From Alcanivorax sp. (GTDB taxonomy: Bacteria; Pseudomonadota; Gammaproteobacteria; Pseudomonadales; Alcanivoracaceae), in NCBI RefSeq assembly GCF_017794965.1, contig NZ_CP051240.1, positions 3,162,001 through 3,226,000 on the forward strand: a stretch of 64,000 nucleotides of DNA, read 5' to 3'. Below the pieces are notes generated by a model. It saw nothing but the letters and a program-made list of their open reading frames with translations, had not been told where the DNA came from and did no database searches. Shown one piece after another: positions 7,120-18,300 of the stretch; positions within the stretch are counted from its first letter, which is position 1; each line of letters starts with the position of its first letter. The position numbers and the translations under genes are program-made.

Positions 7120-10100
7120 CTAGATCTTGCCCACCAGATTAATAAACGCCCCTTCGTGATCGTAATCCAGATCGGTCAGATCATCGGAGAACGAGCTGAA
7201 GTTGTAGCCCACGCCAAACTTGATGTTGTCGTTCAGGTGACGATAGATCGCGGTCAGCACACCGCTTCGGCTGTCTTCGGCATCCGGCAGGTCCAGCAGG
7301 CGCCCCTCGAGGGTGGCATCCCATTTGCGGATGAAGTGCCAGTCGATGCGTGCCACATAGAGACTGGCACGGCTGTCGAAGAACTCGGGGTCATCACGGT
7401 CCTGACTGATTTGCCCCAGACGGTAGGCGTACTTTCCACCGATGCTCCAGCGACGGGTGAGATCATAGATGGCATCCACCGAGAGGATATGGCTCTTCTG
7501 GATAAACTCCGTGCTGGTGTTGTTCACCGTCACCTGATCCGCTGTAGGCAGATTGTAGAAGTAGGTGTACTTGGCCAGCACGTTGAGACGATCGTTATAC
7601 ACTGGACGGTAACCGTAACCAAAGATGGCTTCGATAAAGCGGCCGTCGTAAAAGTCGCCTTGTGAGCTGATGCTGTCCGAGTAGTTCAACCGGCCAATCA
7701 AGCGCCAGTCCGGAGTGAACTGATATTTGAGGCTGTTCTTGGTGAGCCAGGTCTTGCGCTCGGAATGGCTCAGGTCTTCCGCCTCCAGTTTATCGATCCG
7801 ATATTCCAGCACGCTGGCCATCTGCACGGTCTTGTACCCGTAGCCCACTTTGGCCCCAATCGCACGGCGCTCCTGCTCGGCGCCGGTTTGGCGGTCACGC
7901 AGGGTGCCGAAATCCAGGCTGGCGCCGTAGTTCCAACGATCATTAGGCGCGATATCGATACCCGTGGCATGGGTCAGACCGGTGGGCACATCACCGTGGG
8001 TGTAACGCTCTTCCAGGTAGACACTGGTGGTATCGGAATAACGGGAACGCACCCCGGTGGCCATGTTGCCGCGACGGGCACGCACGCCGTTGTCGCTGCG
8101 CTCATTCTCCAGCGCATAGTTGAGATACAGATTGCTGCGATCGGACACCTGGAACTCGGTACCGGCCTGGGCACCCACGCCCAGATCACCGCCGGAGACC
8201 TCACCATTGGTGCGCCAGCGATCGGAAATACGCACTTCCCCCCCCGCCCCCAGGCGGGCATTGTCTTCCTGGGTGCCATTACTGGAGGCGGTATCCTGGG
8301 CATAACCGTAGGCCGCCCAGCGCCCCAGGGAGTCGTAGTCACCCCGCACCACCACATCGGTGCGGTCGCCTTCAATCTGTGTCAGCGGCACTACCGGGGA
8401 GTTATCCTCACGCTGCTCCTGACGGACCCCGGCACTGACCTGCCACTGCGCATTGAGTCGCTGGGTCACATTCAGTTCCGCGGCGCTGGTATCCAGTCCC
8501 TGTTCCTGCTCCAGGCTGTCCGCTTTCACCGTGACGCTGGTGCTCTTGGTCACTGGAACATGGAGGCTACCGCCCTGCTGCTCGGTATCCTTGGCGGTAA
8601 TCTGGCCCGGAGCGGAATAGCCTGCTTCCACCTCCTGCCGGTATACGGTCATGTTGCCGTCCACCGACTTGTCCCATATATCGCGGAAGCCCACGCTGGC
8701 ATCCACCCGATTGGCATCGGCACTGATATCTTCACCCGGCAGCGCACCGTTGCTGACGCCGTCGAAGTTATACCCGCCATCGGTTGAGAAGAAGGTGGAC
8801 GTGTCTGTGCCTTCAGAGCTGGCAAATTCGGTTTTCAGCCAGGTGCGGGCGTTCTTGCGCAGGGTCAGGTCCACACTGCCCAGATCACTGCTGCCTTCTT
8901 CACTGGTGTTGTTGGCGGTGAGGCCCAGCTTCACATGGTCGCCAAACCAGTAGTGCATGCGCCCGCCCTGGGACAGGTCGCTGGTTTCCTCAAAGCTGAA
9001 GGTGTACTCGTAGCGCGCCACCAGGAATACATCGTTGTCACTCCCCGCATCCGTAGACACCAGAAGCTCATCGGCCATGCTCGGCGAGAGTGGCTCGTTG
9101 AGCATCAGCCGGCCCTGCAGATAGTCGATGTCATAGTCGATGCCGGGCACCAGGTTCTTCACCGCCAGCACCATCCCGGAAGCCTTGTCCCGCACTTCCA
9201 CACGCACCCGGTCCGAGCCTTCCAGCACATCCAGATGACGCAGGTAGTACAGCGAACCACCGGTGCCACGGAATTCATCCCGACCGGCCAGCGTGCCCGG
9301 ATCCGCCACAAAGCCGTCCACCAGTAACCGCTGCTCGCCGAAGCTGGTCACCGAATCGGACTCATAATGCAGCTTGCCCCCGTAGAGACTGCGGTCCACC
9401 TGCGCCAGCGTGGTGTCCAGGTAACTGGTGTGGAAATTACCCCACATGCCGTAGTCATCGTCACGCTGTACCCGCAGATAGAACTTGCCCAGGGTCGGCG
9501 CCCCGTCTTCTACCGTGCTGTCATCCCCGTAGGTGGGGAAGTAATAGTCCGGATCAATACGACGAAACAGGGCATCCGGTGACTTGTCCATGAAACCGCT
9601 GAACAGATCATCCACCGGGCCATCCAGGGTGTCTGCGCTGGAGGTCAGCTGCCAGTTATCACCAAACTTGCCACGGGTGTAGTAAGCAAGACGACCATAG
9701 AGATTGAACTTGTCGTCGTAGTACTCGTCATCCGTCACCAGCTTGGCCGGGCCGGTGGTTTCTCCATAGGAGGCGGTCACGTCCGCCACACCCACGTAGA
9801 ACCAGTCGTTCTTTTCCAGCTCCAGGTCGCGCAGGAACAAATCACCGTTACCCTCATTATCGATAACGGCAACCTCGACGGTGTGCAGCCCCGGGGGGAG
9901 AATCTCTTCCACCGCAAACTCACCTTCTGTGGCCACCGGCACACTGCGGCCCGCCACAAAGACTTCACGGCCTTCCGGGATTTCACTGCCATAGACACGA
10001 ATGGTGCCGCCATCCAGGGGAATCTCGGAACGCACCAGGCGATTCTCGCCGTAGCCCACTTTCAGCTCTTCGTCCGGGCTCAGGTATTCGTCTTTCTTGT

Positions 10101-12318
10101 CGGCAAGATCGTCCGCTGTCAGGGAATTCACCACCCACAGGGTCTGCGGTGCCGTTTCATCGTAGCGGCCTTCGCTGTCGTACACGCGCAACAGATAGCG
10201 CAGGTCGGTATTGGAGGTGATGGACTCATCCAGTTCCACCTGCCATTCCGCATCACCATTCACCGGCAATTCAATCACCGCCAGCGGCTCATCACGAACC
10301 GATTTACCCAGCTCGAACAGGCGCACTTCAGCCTTCTCCAGATAGGCCGGGTAGTTGCTGTAGGCGCGGAACTGCACCAGGTTGTCCGGGCCTTCGGTAT
10401 CCGGGTTATCTTCACGCATGACCGTGTTCGGCCAGGCAGTCACGTTCAGGCGAGGCTTGATCTCGAGATTGTCGAACTTGAACTGAATGTCTGCCTTTTC
10501 CAGCGCCACATCGGTACAGCGCTGCACATCAGCAGAACTCTTCAACGGGTCATCAATGGCCTTGCCGTCCACGCTGATGCGCATCAGGTTGAGTGCATAG
10601 GGGTTGGCGATGTCCACCTCACGGGTAAGCCGCTGGATATCCACACCTTCCAGATCATCCAGCACGGCCAGCTCATCGTAGACCACCTCCACATCCACGC
10701 GGGACACATCGGATTCCACAAAGCCGGCGTTGACCACATCATCGGTCTGCACATGGCCGCGGCCTTCCCACTCGGTCTGTTCTTCCGTCAGCTTGAGCTG
10801 CTCACTCACGGCTTCCATGACACGACGTGCCCGGGCAGTGGAAAGCCCCACATCGTCGCCATACACCATGGCGGTACGTCGATCGAGTCGCTCATTGCTG
10901 GTGTAGCCGATAAAGCGCAGGCGCACATTGGTCTTGTCCTGCACATCAGCAAGGATGCCGGACAGTCGTGTCATATACCCTTCCGGGATATCCGGATTGC
11001 CCTGCTTGTAGATCACCGGGGCAATCGGACCAGAAGGCGGGTCGTAGGTTCTTGTCACGGTTTCCGCGCCGGCGTCCTCCGGGCACATCTGCGGCTCACC
11101 GGACAATGACTGCAGGATATCGTCGTACCAGAACTCCACTTCCACACGACGATTAAGGGCGCGGCCGGACTCGGACTCATTGGACGCAATGGGGTTGCTG
11201 CTGCCCTTGCCAGTGCTTTCCAGCATGCTGCTGGGCAGCCCCAGCGCATCCTGCAGCGCCAGCAGCGCCCGCCGGGCACGCGCCTTGGACAAGCCTTCAT
11301 GGGTGCCATAGATACGGGCATCACGGCCGGTAATCACTGCGTTGTCGGTATAGCCAATCAGGCGAAGGGTGACGTTCTGCTTGTTGGCCAGATTCTCCAG
11401 CGCCTGACGGATATGGTTCTGGAAGGATGCCGGAATCTCCACAGATTCATCATTGAAATGCAGCGGCGGCACCAGGTTTTTCACCCGGGTACGCTTGGAA
11501 TGGCCTTCCTTGTAGGTCAGCTTACAAACGGTTTCTACCCGACAGACTTTTACCCGGTTGAGTTTTTCCTCAACCACGACTTCTTTCTCAACGGTGTTCT
11601 GTTCCACTTCGTCATACCAGACTTCCACTTCAACCCGGCGGTTCTCGGCACGACCTGCTGACGTATCATTTGACGCCAGCGGCTGACTCTCCCCCATCCC
11701 TTCATAGGAAATGGATTCCGGTGGCAGATCCAGGGCCACCTGGAAGTATTCGGCTGCGGCGCCAGCACGTTCGCGGGACAGGCCAGTGTTATCACCCAGG
11801 CGAGCACGCAGGGCACCGAACAGGGGAACGTTGTCGGAATGGCCAACGAAATGCAGGCGAACGTTCAGACGGCCACGCATGTTTTCCAGTACCGCACGCA
11901 GGCGCTCTACATACGAAGCCGGAATTTCCGATACCCCGGATTGATAACGGATTGGAGGCACCACATCAGTGAGCTTGATAGTGCGCAGGTTTTCCACATC
12001 CTCCGTGACGGTTTCAATACGGTCGCCCAGATTCTGCTCATAACGGCTGGGGTCCTGCACCCAGGTCTGATAATCCATATAGAGGGGCAGCTGCCGTTCA
12101 ACCGCCTCCCCCAGCGACGGGGTTACCCGTACGTCCGGAGCCGGGAGAGCCTGTTCAGTCTGTGGCGCCGCGATTTGCTCTGCCTGCAGCGGCAACGCTA
12201 TCCCCATGATCAATACCGTCAGCACCCCCGCACGGCCCGGAGCGCCAATAGCACGGGGGGAGGCCATCTTCATGGACAGCCGCTTCATTGTTTTTGTCAG
12301 CACAGTCAGCCTGTTCAT
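7120..12318 (-). CDS. Outer-membrane protein with three OmpA-like domains and a long C-terminal beta-barrel (1,732 aa)
   Basis: The signal peptide has an extended n-region and ends near residue 46 (ALPLQA). Three OmpA/MotB-type domains follow at about residues 118-240, 285-400 and 430-560; each has a GHSD/GYTD-like strand, a LSxxRAR-type helix and a VEVEVWYD end, and the first two keep the NRRVE motif. The third has GYTS instead of GYTD and lacks NRR. After Ig-like segments (about 640-850) the rest is alternating aromatic/polar strands (VGYGYKT, RYEYTF, GGKYAYRLG, GVGYNF) ending FINLVGKI, as expected for an outer-membrane barrel of about 850 residues. The ATG overlaps the stop of the giant DUF11 gene (TAATG), implying coupled translation. 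I infer that it anchors or exports the giant protein and binds peptidoglycan; the exact family is not recognised. Confidence 0.82.
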   Translation of the reverse strand: MNRLTVLTKTMKRLSMKMASPRAIGAPGRAGVLTVLIMGIALPLQAEQIAAPQTEQALPAPDVRVTPSLGEAVERQLPLYMDYQTWVQDPSRYEQNLGDRIETVTEDVENLRTIKLTDVVPPIRYQSGVSEIPASYVERLRAVLENMRGRLNVRLHFVGHSDNVPLFGALRARLGDNTGLSRERAGAAAEYFQVALDLPPESISYEGMGESQPLASNDTSAGRAENRRVEVEVWYDEVEQNTVEKEVVVEEKLNRVKVCRVETVCKLTYKEGHSKRTRVKNLVPPLHFNDESVEIPASFQNHIRQALENLANKQNVTLRLIGYTDNAVITGRDARIYGTHEGLSKARARRALLALQDALGLPSSMLESTGKGSSNPIASNESESGRALNRRVEVEFWYDDILQSLSGEPQMCPEDAGAETVTRTYDPPSGPIAPVIYKQGNPDIPEGYMTRLSGILADVQDKTNVRLRFIGYTSNERLDRRTAMVYGDDVGLSTARARRVMEAVSEQLKLTEEQTEWEGRGHVQTDDVVNAGFVESDVSRVDVEVVYDELAVLDDLEGVDIQRLTREVDIANPYALNLMRISVDGKAIDDPLKSSADVQRCTDVALEKADIQFKFDNLEIKPRLNVTAWPNTVMREDNPDTEGPDNLVQFRAYSNYPAYLEKAEVRLFELGKSVRDEPLAVIELPVNGDAEWQVELDESITSNTDLRYLLRVYDSEGRYDETAPQTLWVVNSLTADDLADKKDEYLSPDEELKVGYGENRLVRSEIPLDGGTIRVYGSEIPEGREVFVAGRSVPVATEGEFAVEEILPPGLHTVEVAVIDNEGNGDLFLRDLELEKNDWFYVGVADVTASYGETTGPAKLVTDDEYYDDKFNLYGRLAYYTRGKFGDNWQLTSSADTLDGPVDDLFSGFMDKSPDALFRRIDPDYYFPTYGDDSTVEDGAPTLGKFYLRVQRDDDYGMWGNFHTSYLDTTLAQVDRSLYGGKLHYESDSVTSFGEQRLLVDGFVADPGTLAGRDEFRGTGGSLYYLRHLDVLEGSDRVRVEVRDKASGMVLAVKNLVPGIDYDIDYLQGRLMLNEPLSPSMADELLVSTDAGSDNDVFLVARYEYTFSFEETSDLSQGGRMHYWFGDHVKLGLTANNTSEEGSSDLGSVDLTLRKNARTWLKTEFASSEGTDTSTFFSTDGGYNFDGVSNGALPGEDISADANRVDASVGFRDIWDKSVDGNMTVYRQEVEAGYSAPGQITAKDTEQQGGSLHVPVTKSTSVTVKADSLEQEQGLDTSAAELNVTQRLNAQWQVSAGVRQEQREDNSPVVPLTQIEGDRTDVVVRGDYDSLGRWAAYGYAQDTASSNGTQEDNARLGAGGEVRISDRWRTNGEVSGGDLGVGAQAGTEFQVSDRSNLYLNYALENERSDNGVRARRGNMATGVRSRYSDTTSVYLEERYTHGDVPTGLTHATGIDIAPNDRWNYGASLDFGTLRDRQTGAEQERRAIGAKVGYGYKTVQMASVLEYRIDKLEAEDLSHSERKTWLTKNSLKYQFTPDWRLIGRLNYSDSISSQGDFYDGRFIEAIFGYGYRPVYNDRLNVLAKYTYFYNLPTADQVTVNNTSTEFIQKSHILSVDAIYDLTRRWSIGGKYAYRLGQISQDRDDPEFFDSRASLYVARIDWHFIRKWDATLEGRLLDLPDAEDSRSGVLTAIYRHLNDNIKFGVGYNFSSFSDDLTDLDYDHEGAFINLVGKI

Positions 12319-15300
12319 TACTTGCCACCTCCTTTCAGAGGCGCGCCGGTTCGCCAGAAGACTTCCGTCTCGATGACCAGCTCATTGTCATTCCCCAATT
12401 CTGCCCATTTGCGGGCAACCCGCTTTCTGATGGCCTTGAGGCGGTCATCCACCAGCCCTTCATCTTCCCGCTCAGCCATATAGGCAATGCGCAGGATGGA
12501 CGGCTTCCCTTCCAGCTGTTCCATCAGCAGGGGCATGCGCGACGCCCATTGCAGACGCATCTCGGTGCTGCCCTTCTCGAATACCGGGTCGGCAATATCC
12601 AGACGCACCACCCGGTGCAAGGCCGCACCAAAGTTGAACTTGATCATCTTGCCTCGAGTGGCACGACGCACCAGCGGGTTCGGTGTGGTCATGCGATAAC
12701 CGGAAGGCAGCGAGCGATCGTCTACCTTGAGAATGAAATTGGAACCACGCAGCTCGTTGGGTACCACCGCACAGGTGATGTGGAAGCGGCCATACTGGTC
12801 GCTGGTGACAATCAGGCCACGGGCAGTGACGGCACGCACATTTGGCAGGCCGGCTTCGCCGTCATCCTGATAGCCATTCATGTTGGTGTCGTCGTAGACC
12901 TTGCCAATCACATCACTACAGTCGAAGTCCGGATCCGGCACGACGCGCACCGTCGCCTGGGCTTCTCCGGACACCGCAGCACTGTTGGCAAGGCGGGCGC
13001 GACTGGTGCGCGCCTGGAAAACCTGGGCGCGGTTCACGTACTCACCTTCCGCCACGCCGGAGCCCACGATGAACAGCAACTTCAGCGCATACTGCCCACT
13101 GGCATTGAGGTCCAGATCGCGCCATATCAGGTTGCGACCATCCACCTCCGGCTCCACCGCCTGGTCGCCCAGTCGGGCAGACCCTTTCACATACTTGAAG
13201 CCTGCCGGGAAGCTGTCGAGGATCGCCAGATCGGAAAGATCACTGCCAAAGTTGTTGTTGATGCGAATCACGTAGGGCACGAACTCACCGCGGCTCACGT
13301 TCACCACCGAGGCACTCTTGGTGATGGTCACCGCACCGCTCAACTCCGGATCCAGTGGAATGTGGTTGTTATAGATCTGGCTGTCCTCGGGGGTGGTCCC
13401 GGCAAACATCAGATTCAGGTAGTAACCGGTCAGCGGGCTGCCCGCAGCCACTGAGGAAGGCGGCACGGCGGCAGAGATCTGGGCCTCACACTCCGCAGTG
13501 GTCGCCAGCGCATCATCACTACAGGCCGCCGCATCATAGGCGGTGGTTTGCTCGCCGGTCAGCGGCGGAATCACTGCGGACTCTCCGCCGGTGAATGCAC
13601 CAGCCGGCGGGGTCACCACAATCCGATAATCCTGCCCAGAGGGGCAGGAAGCGCCGCTGAAGTTCAGGTCGAATTTGTAGAAACCGGACACCAGCGTTAC
13701 CTGCCCCTGCTGCGCCGGGCTGTCGAAACAACTGTCGGCGATGGCATTGCCAGCCCCGTCCACCATGGTCAGGGTCGCGCCGGCAATGGCTTCACGGGTA
13801 ATGGCGTTGTAGACCACCCCGTTGGGATCAATCGGCAGGTTCAGATCAGCCACCAGGCTGTCTGCCGCCGCGGTGATATCCGTGATCACTTGCAGACCAT
13901 CGGTGAAGGCAGGATCAGAATCGGTGTAACCCAGCGGCGCCGTGGTGGACGACGCGCCCGGTGCCACAAACCGCAGCTCATAGGTTTCCCCCGGCTGGGT
14001 CATCGGCAGGCCAATAACGCTGTAGTTGCCATCGGCGCCGGACACCGTGCTGCGCAGCATCACATTGTTCTGCCAGGCCTGGACTTCCCAATCCACCAGC
14101 GGCTGTTCGGTGGCATCGAAGATATTGTCGAAATCCTCGTCGTGCCACAGTGCGCCACTCAGGGTTGCGGTACCGGGAATGGCCCCCACCTGAACATCCA
14201 CCGTACTGCTGGCCATCTGGGTATTGTTGTTCCAGTACACATCGCCGGTATTGCTGACGATGGACTCCCAGGGAATGGCACTGTCCAGGGTGACCCGGAA
14301 GCGCAACAGAGCATTCGCCCCCGGCGCCAGATCGCCATAGGCCATACCGTAATCCGCCACCAGCAAGGTGCCTTCCGTTACCCCCGCAACGCCACCATTG
14401 AGCGTGGCCGAGTTGGTGACAAAGGTGCCCATGGAGGCCAGCCAGGACAGGTCATCCTGAATGATGACCTGGGTTGCCGGCACCGTGCCCACGTTGGCGA
14501 CCTGAACCGTATATTCAAGCTCGGAGCCGGGCATCACGGCGCCGCCGCCCACCACCACCACATTCTTGACGATGGCCAGTTGCTGGGCTTCACCCACGGT
14601 GATTTCGGTGGGCTGGTCACCATTGGAATCGATGCCGTCCTGATCCGACAGTTCATCCGGCAGCTCTTCACTGCTCATGGTGCCCTGGTTGACGATCACC
14701 GTGCCGTTGGCCGTACCGGTATTGATGGTGACCTGCAAAGTCACTTCAGCCGTGCTGTTGGCAGCCACGGTACCGGCCACGTCACCCATCGAGTTGACCT
14801 GCATGCCGGACACCAGCGGCGAAGCACCACTGAGATCCGCCACCGCGGCACCGTTCAGGGTGGTGCTGGCAGGAACATAGGTGGTGTTGGCCGGTATCAG
14901 ATCGGTCAGCATCACATTGGTAGCGGGCTGATCCGCCGTATTGGTCACCGTGAAGGTGTACAACAGGGTGTCATCGGGGTCCGGTGCGTTGTTGGCATTG
15001 AGGTCATTGGCCAGCACTACGGTTTTCTGTACATCCAGCAGGGGCAGATTGCCGACAATATCCACCGTGGGATCATTCAGCGCCGGTGTGGCCGGATCAT
15101 CGGAGGGCTGCTCCATGAAGTCAGTCCCCCCATTGCCGGTGCCCACCACAAAGCCCTGGTTGGCAATCAAGGTGCCCGGTATCGCGTCACTGTCCACTTG
15201 CACATCAAAGGTCACCGTGGCCACGTGATCTGCCGGTGCCAGGGTGTTCGCCAGCATCACACCTGGAGCCGCATCCACCGGTGCGTTGACCAGCATGCCG

Positions 15301-18300
15301 CTTTCAAGCGCCGACATGCCCGCCGCCGGATCGGCCACCGGATTCCCGTTCAGGGTGGTGGTACCCGGCAGGTAGCTTGTGTACTGGGGAATGGCATCGC
15401 GCAGGAACACATCACGCGCGTCTTCATTACCGATGTTCGTCACAGTGAGGGTGTAGCGCAGGGTTTCGCCCGGCTCCAGCACAGCGGGATCGGCACTGAT
15501 ATCGGCAGACACTTTCTGCACCCGCATCTGTGGTGCCGAATTCACCGTGATGGCCGTGGGATCTTCCGTGCCGCCCAGAGCGGGATCATCGGTTAGCTGC
15601 AGGGGATTGCCGAGGAATTCGACCTGGCCCTGGTTCAGCACTTCGGTGGCATCATCCATCACCGCCACCAGGGTAATGTCGAAGGCCAGCTGAATGGCAT
15701 CACCGGCTTCACCCTGGGCAGCCAGGTTAAGGTCACGGATATCTACCTGCCCCTGGCCGTTGGTGCCACCAACAGGGTCGGAATTATCGCTGCTGCCTGG
15801 GGGCAGCGAAGCCATCACCAGAGAACCGGCTTCAAACCACTCCCCGGCATTCAGGGCACCCAGATCATCAACCATGGAGAAACCGGTCAGTGAGGCCGCG
15901 CTGGTATTGGTCACATCAATCACATAGCGCAGGGTATCCCCAGGGCTGGCCTGGCCATCACCATCCGCATCCACCTGCACACTGACGGTCTTGTCCACCT
16001 GCATGGAGGGCAGCACCGGGGTCAGGGTGTGGTAATCCTGCGGGTCCGCCACATCTTCGATTACCTGCTGCAAATCATGGTCATAGGTACGACGCGCCGG
16101 TGACGTATCCTCTGCGCTAAACCATTGCGTGGCCGCCGCAAAGTTGGTCAGGTTGGCATCCGTGGGCGTGTCCTGATCCAGTTGCGCTTCATAGCTCACC
16201 ACCAGGATCTGTTCCGGGCCCAATGCCGCTGTTGCGCTGACGCCATTGATGACCAGCGCACAGGGTTCCCCTGGCGTAAAGCTCAGCGTGTAGTCCGTAC
16301 TTTCTGCCAGTGTGTTTACCAGGGTAGTGGCATCGGATTCGTAGATGCTCACATCCGTCACCACCGGCGGCACATCACACATGCCGCCCTCTGCCAGTGT
16401 CGGCAGATAATCGGTCACGGTGATATCCCGCGCCGTGGCCACGGTATCCGTGTTCTGTACCGACAGGGTGAACAACCCGGGCGTCCCATAGGCCAGGGTG
16501 GCCGGGCCATCCTTGGTCATCACCAGGGACGGCTCGACAATGGTCATGTCTTCCGAGGTATCGGCCAGGGTGGCGGTATCCCCTGCGAAGCTGCCGTAGG
16601 AATAACGCGCCGTATTGTTGAAGGTCAGACCCGCCACATTGGCCGGGTCATCCTGCAGATACACGGTCAGCTCCACCAGCATCTGCCCCGATGCCGGCAC
16701 ATCCACACCGTCGCCGCTGGCCTGATCCACCAGATCCAGCGCGGTGGCCGTGCCCTGGTTGCTCATGGCGGCCCAGCTGGTGCCGCCATCAAGGCTGTAG
16801 CGCGCCTCACTGAAAGCCAGCACCGCTGCAGAGGAGGACAGGTCATCCAGTACATGCACATCGCTCAGCGCAATGTTCTCCGCCACTGCCGGCACGCGAA
16901 TCTGGTAAGTGAACGGCACCCCGATTTCGGCTTCAGGCTGGGTGATCGCTTTCTCCAGCGCGCCGGCGCCAGGGGAGGTGAGGCTGGCAGACAGGGGCGC
17001 AGTCGGGCCGTAATCTTCCCGCTCTGCGGCATCACCGTCGGTGGGCACATCACCGTTGTCGAAGGAGAAATAGAGATTCACCAGTACACTGTTGTCCAGC
17101 GTCAGGCTGGCGCCGAGATCCGCATCCGCCTGGGCGGTGTAGACCAGACGCAAGGTGTCGCCTGCCGGAATTGTCCAGGCATCGGCGGCGCCGTCCAGAT
17201 CCCACTGGGCCAGGCCAGTCAACGGATCGAAGCCGGGGGCCTGCACCGGCAAGGCGGCGCCCGACAACAGTTCAATACTTTGCGTGGTGACACCGGCCAC
17301 CCGCAGACCCGCTGGCAGCACATCCTGAATCTGCACGTCGTAGGCCGGTGCCTGACCGTTGTTCTGGATATCTACGGTGTAGGTCACCCCTTCACCGGCG
17401 GTAACCACCGCATCTGCCCCGGTGGCTGACGTCACATTCACCGCAGAGACTTCCAGAAAGGGCTGATGCACCGCGATGCTGGCCGTGGCAGGAACCGGGG
17501 TCACCGGACCACTCACCAGGGTATAGGCCAGCTCTGCACTGTTGGCGAGAGTCTGCACCAGCGGCTGCTGGTTGAGTGCATCCAGGTTCAACACCCGAGC
17601 CTGATAGGTGATGACATAGACGTCGTTGCTGGCATCCCCATCCACCGGGTTGGTGATATCACCAATATCGAAAGTGACGGTCTGGCCACTTACCGCCGGG
17701 GCCGCCAAGGTCCCGGCCGTACCAAACTGGTCCACACTGACCACTTGCTCGAACGCCATGCCTGCGGGGAGGGTATCGGTCACCACCAGATCGGTGTGGG
17801 AGCCCTCCTGCAATGCCACCTGCAAGGCAAAGTTGACCCGGTCACCGACTCGCAATATGCCATCGTCATCGGGCAGGTAGGTATCGCTGACCACCTGTTT
17901 GCTGAAGGCGGTACTGTCGGTGGTGGCAACCTGACTGCTGTCCGTAGCCACATAATCATTGAAGGCAGGGGTTTCACTGCCGGTCCGCTCGAAAGCGCTG
18001 CTGCCCGCCAGACTGGTCCAGCGCAGCACCAGGGTGTTGTTCAATGTCTGCCCGGCACCCACGCTGTCTTGCACAGCCGCCTGGTAGGTGAGATTGAGGT
18101 TGTCACCTTCCGCCAGAGTGGCCACGTTCCAGGTGAGTACCTGGGGCGTGTTGATGCCGTCACCGGTGATCGTATCCGGATCCCCCAGGCTGGCACTGCC
18201 CGCCTCATACACCAAGCCGATATCCAGCGTATCGGTCAGGGTCAGGTCATGGGCATCTGCGGCATTCGCCCCGGTAGCCGCGGTTACCTGGACGCTATAA

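Noticed and set aside
7120..12318. A TonB-dependent receptor, because of the large C-terminal barrel.
   Set aside because: No TonB box or plug domain is visible; the N-terminal half consists of OmpA-like and Ig-like domains.
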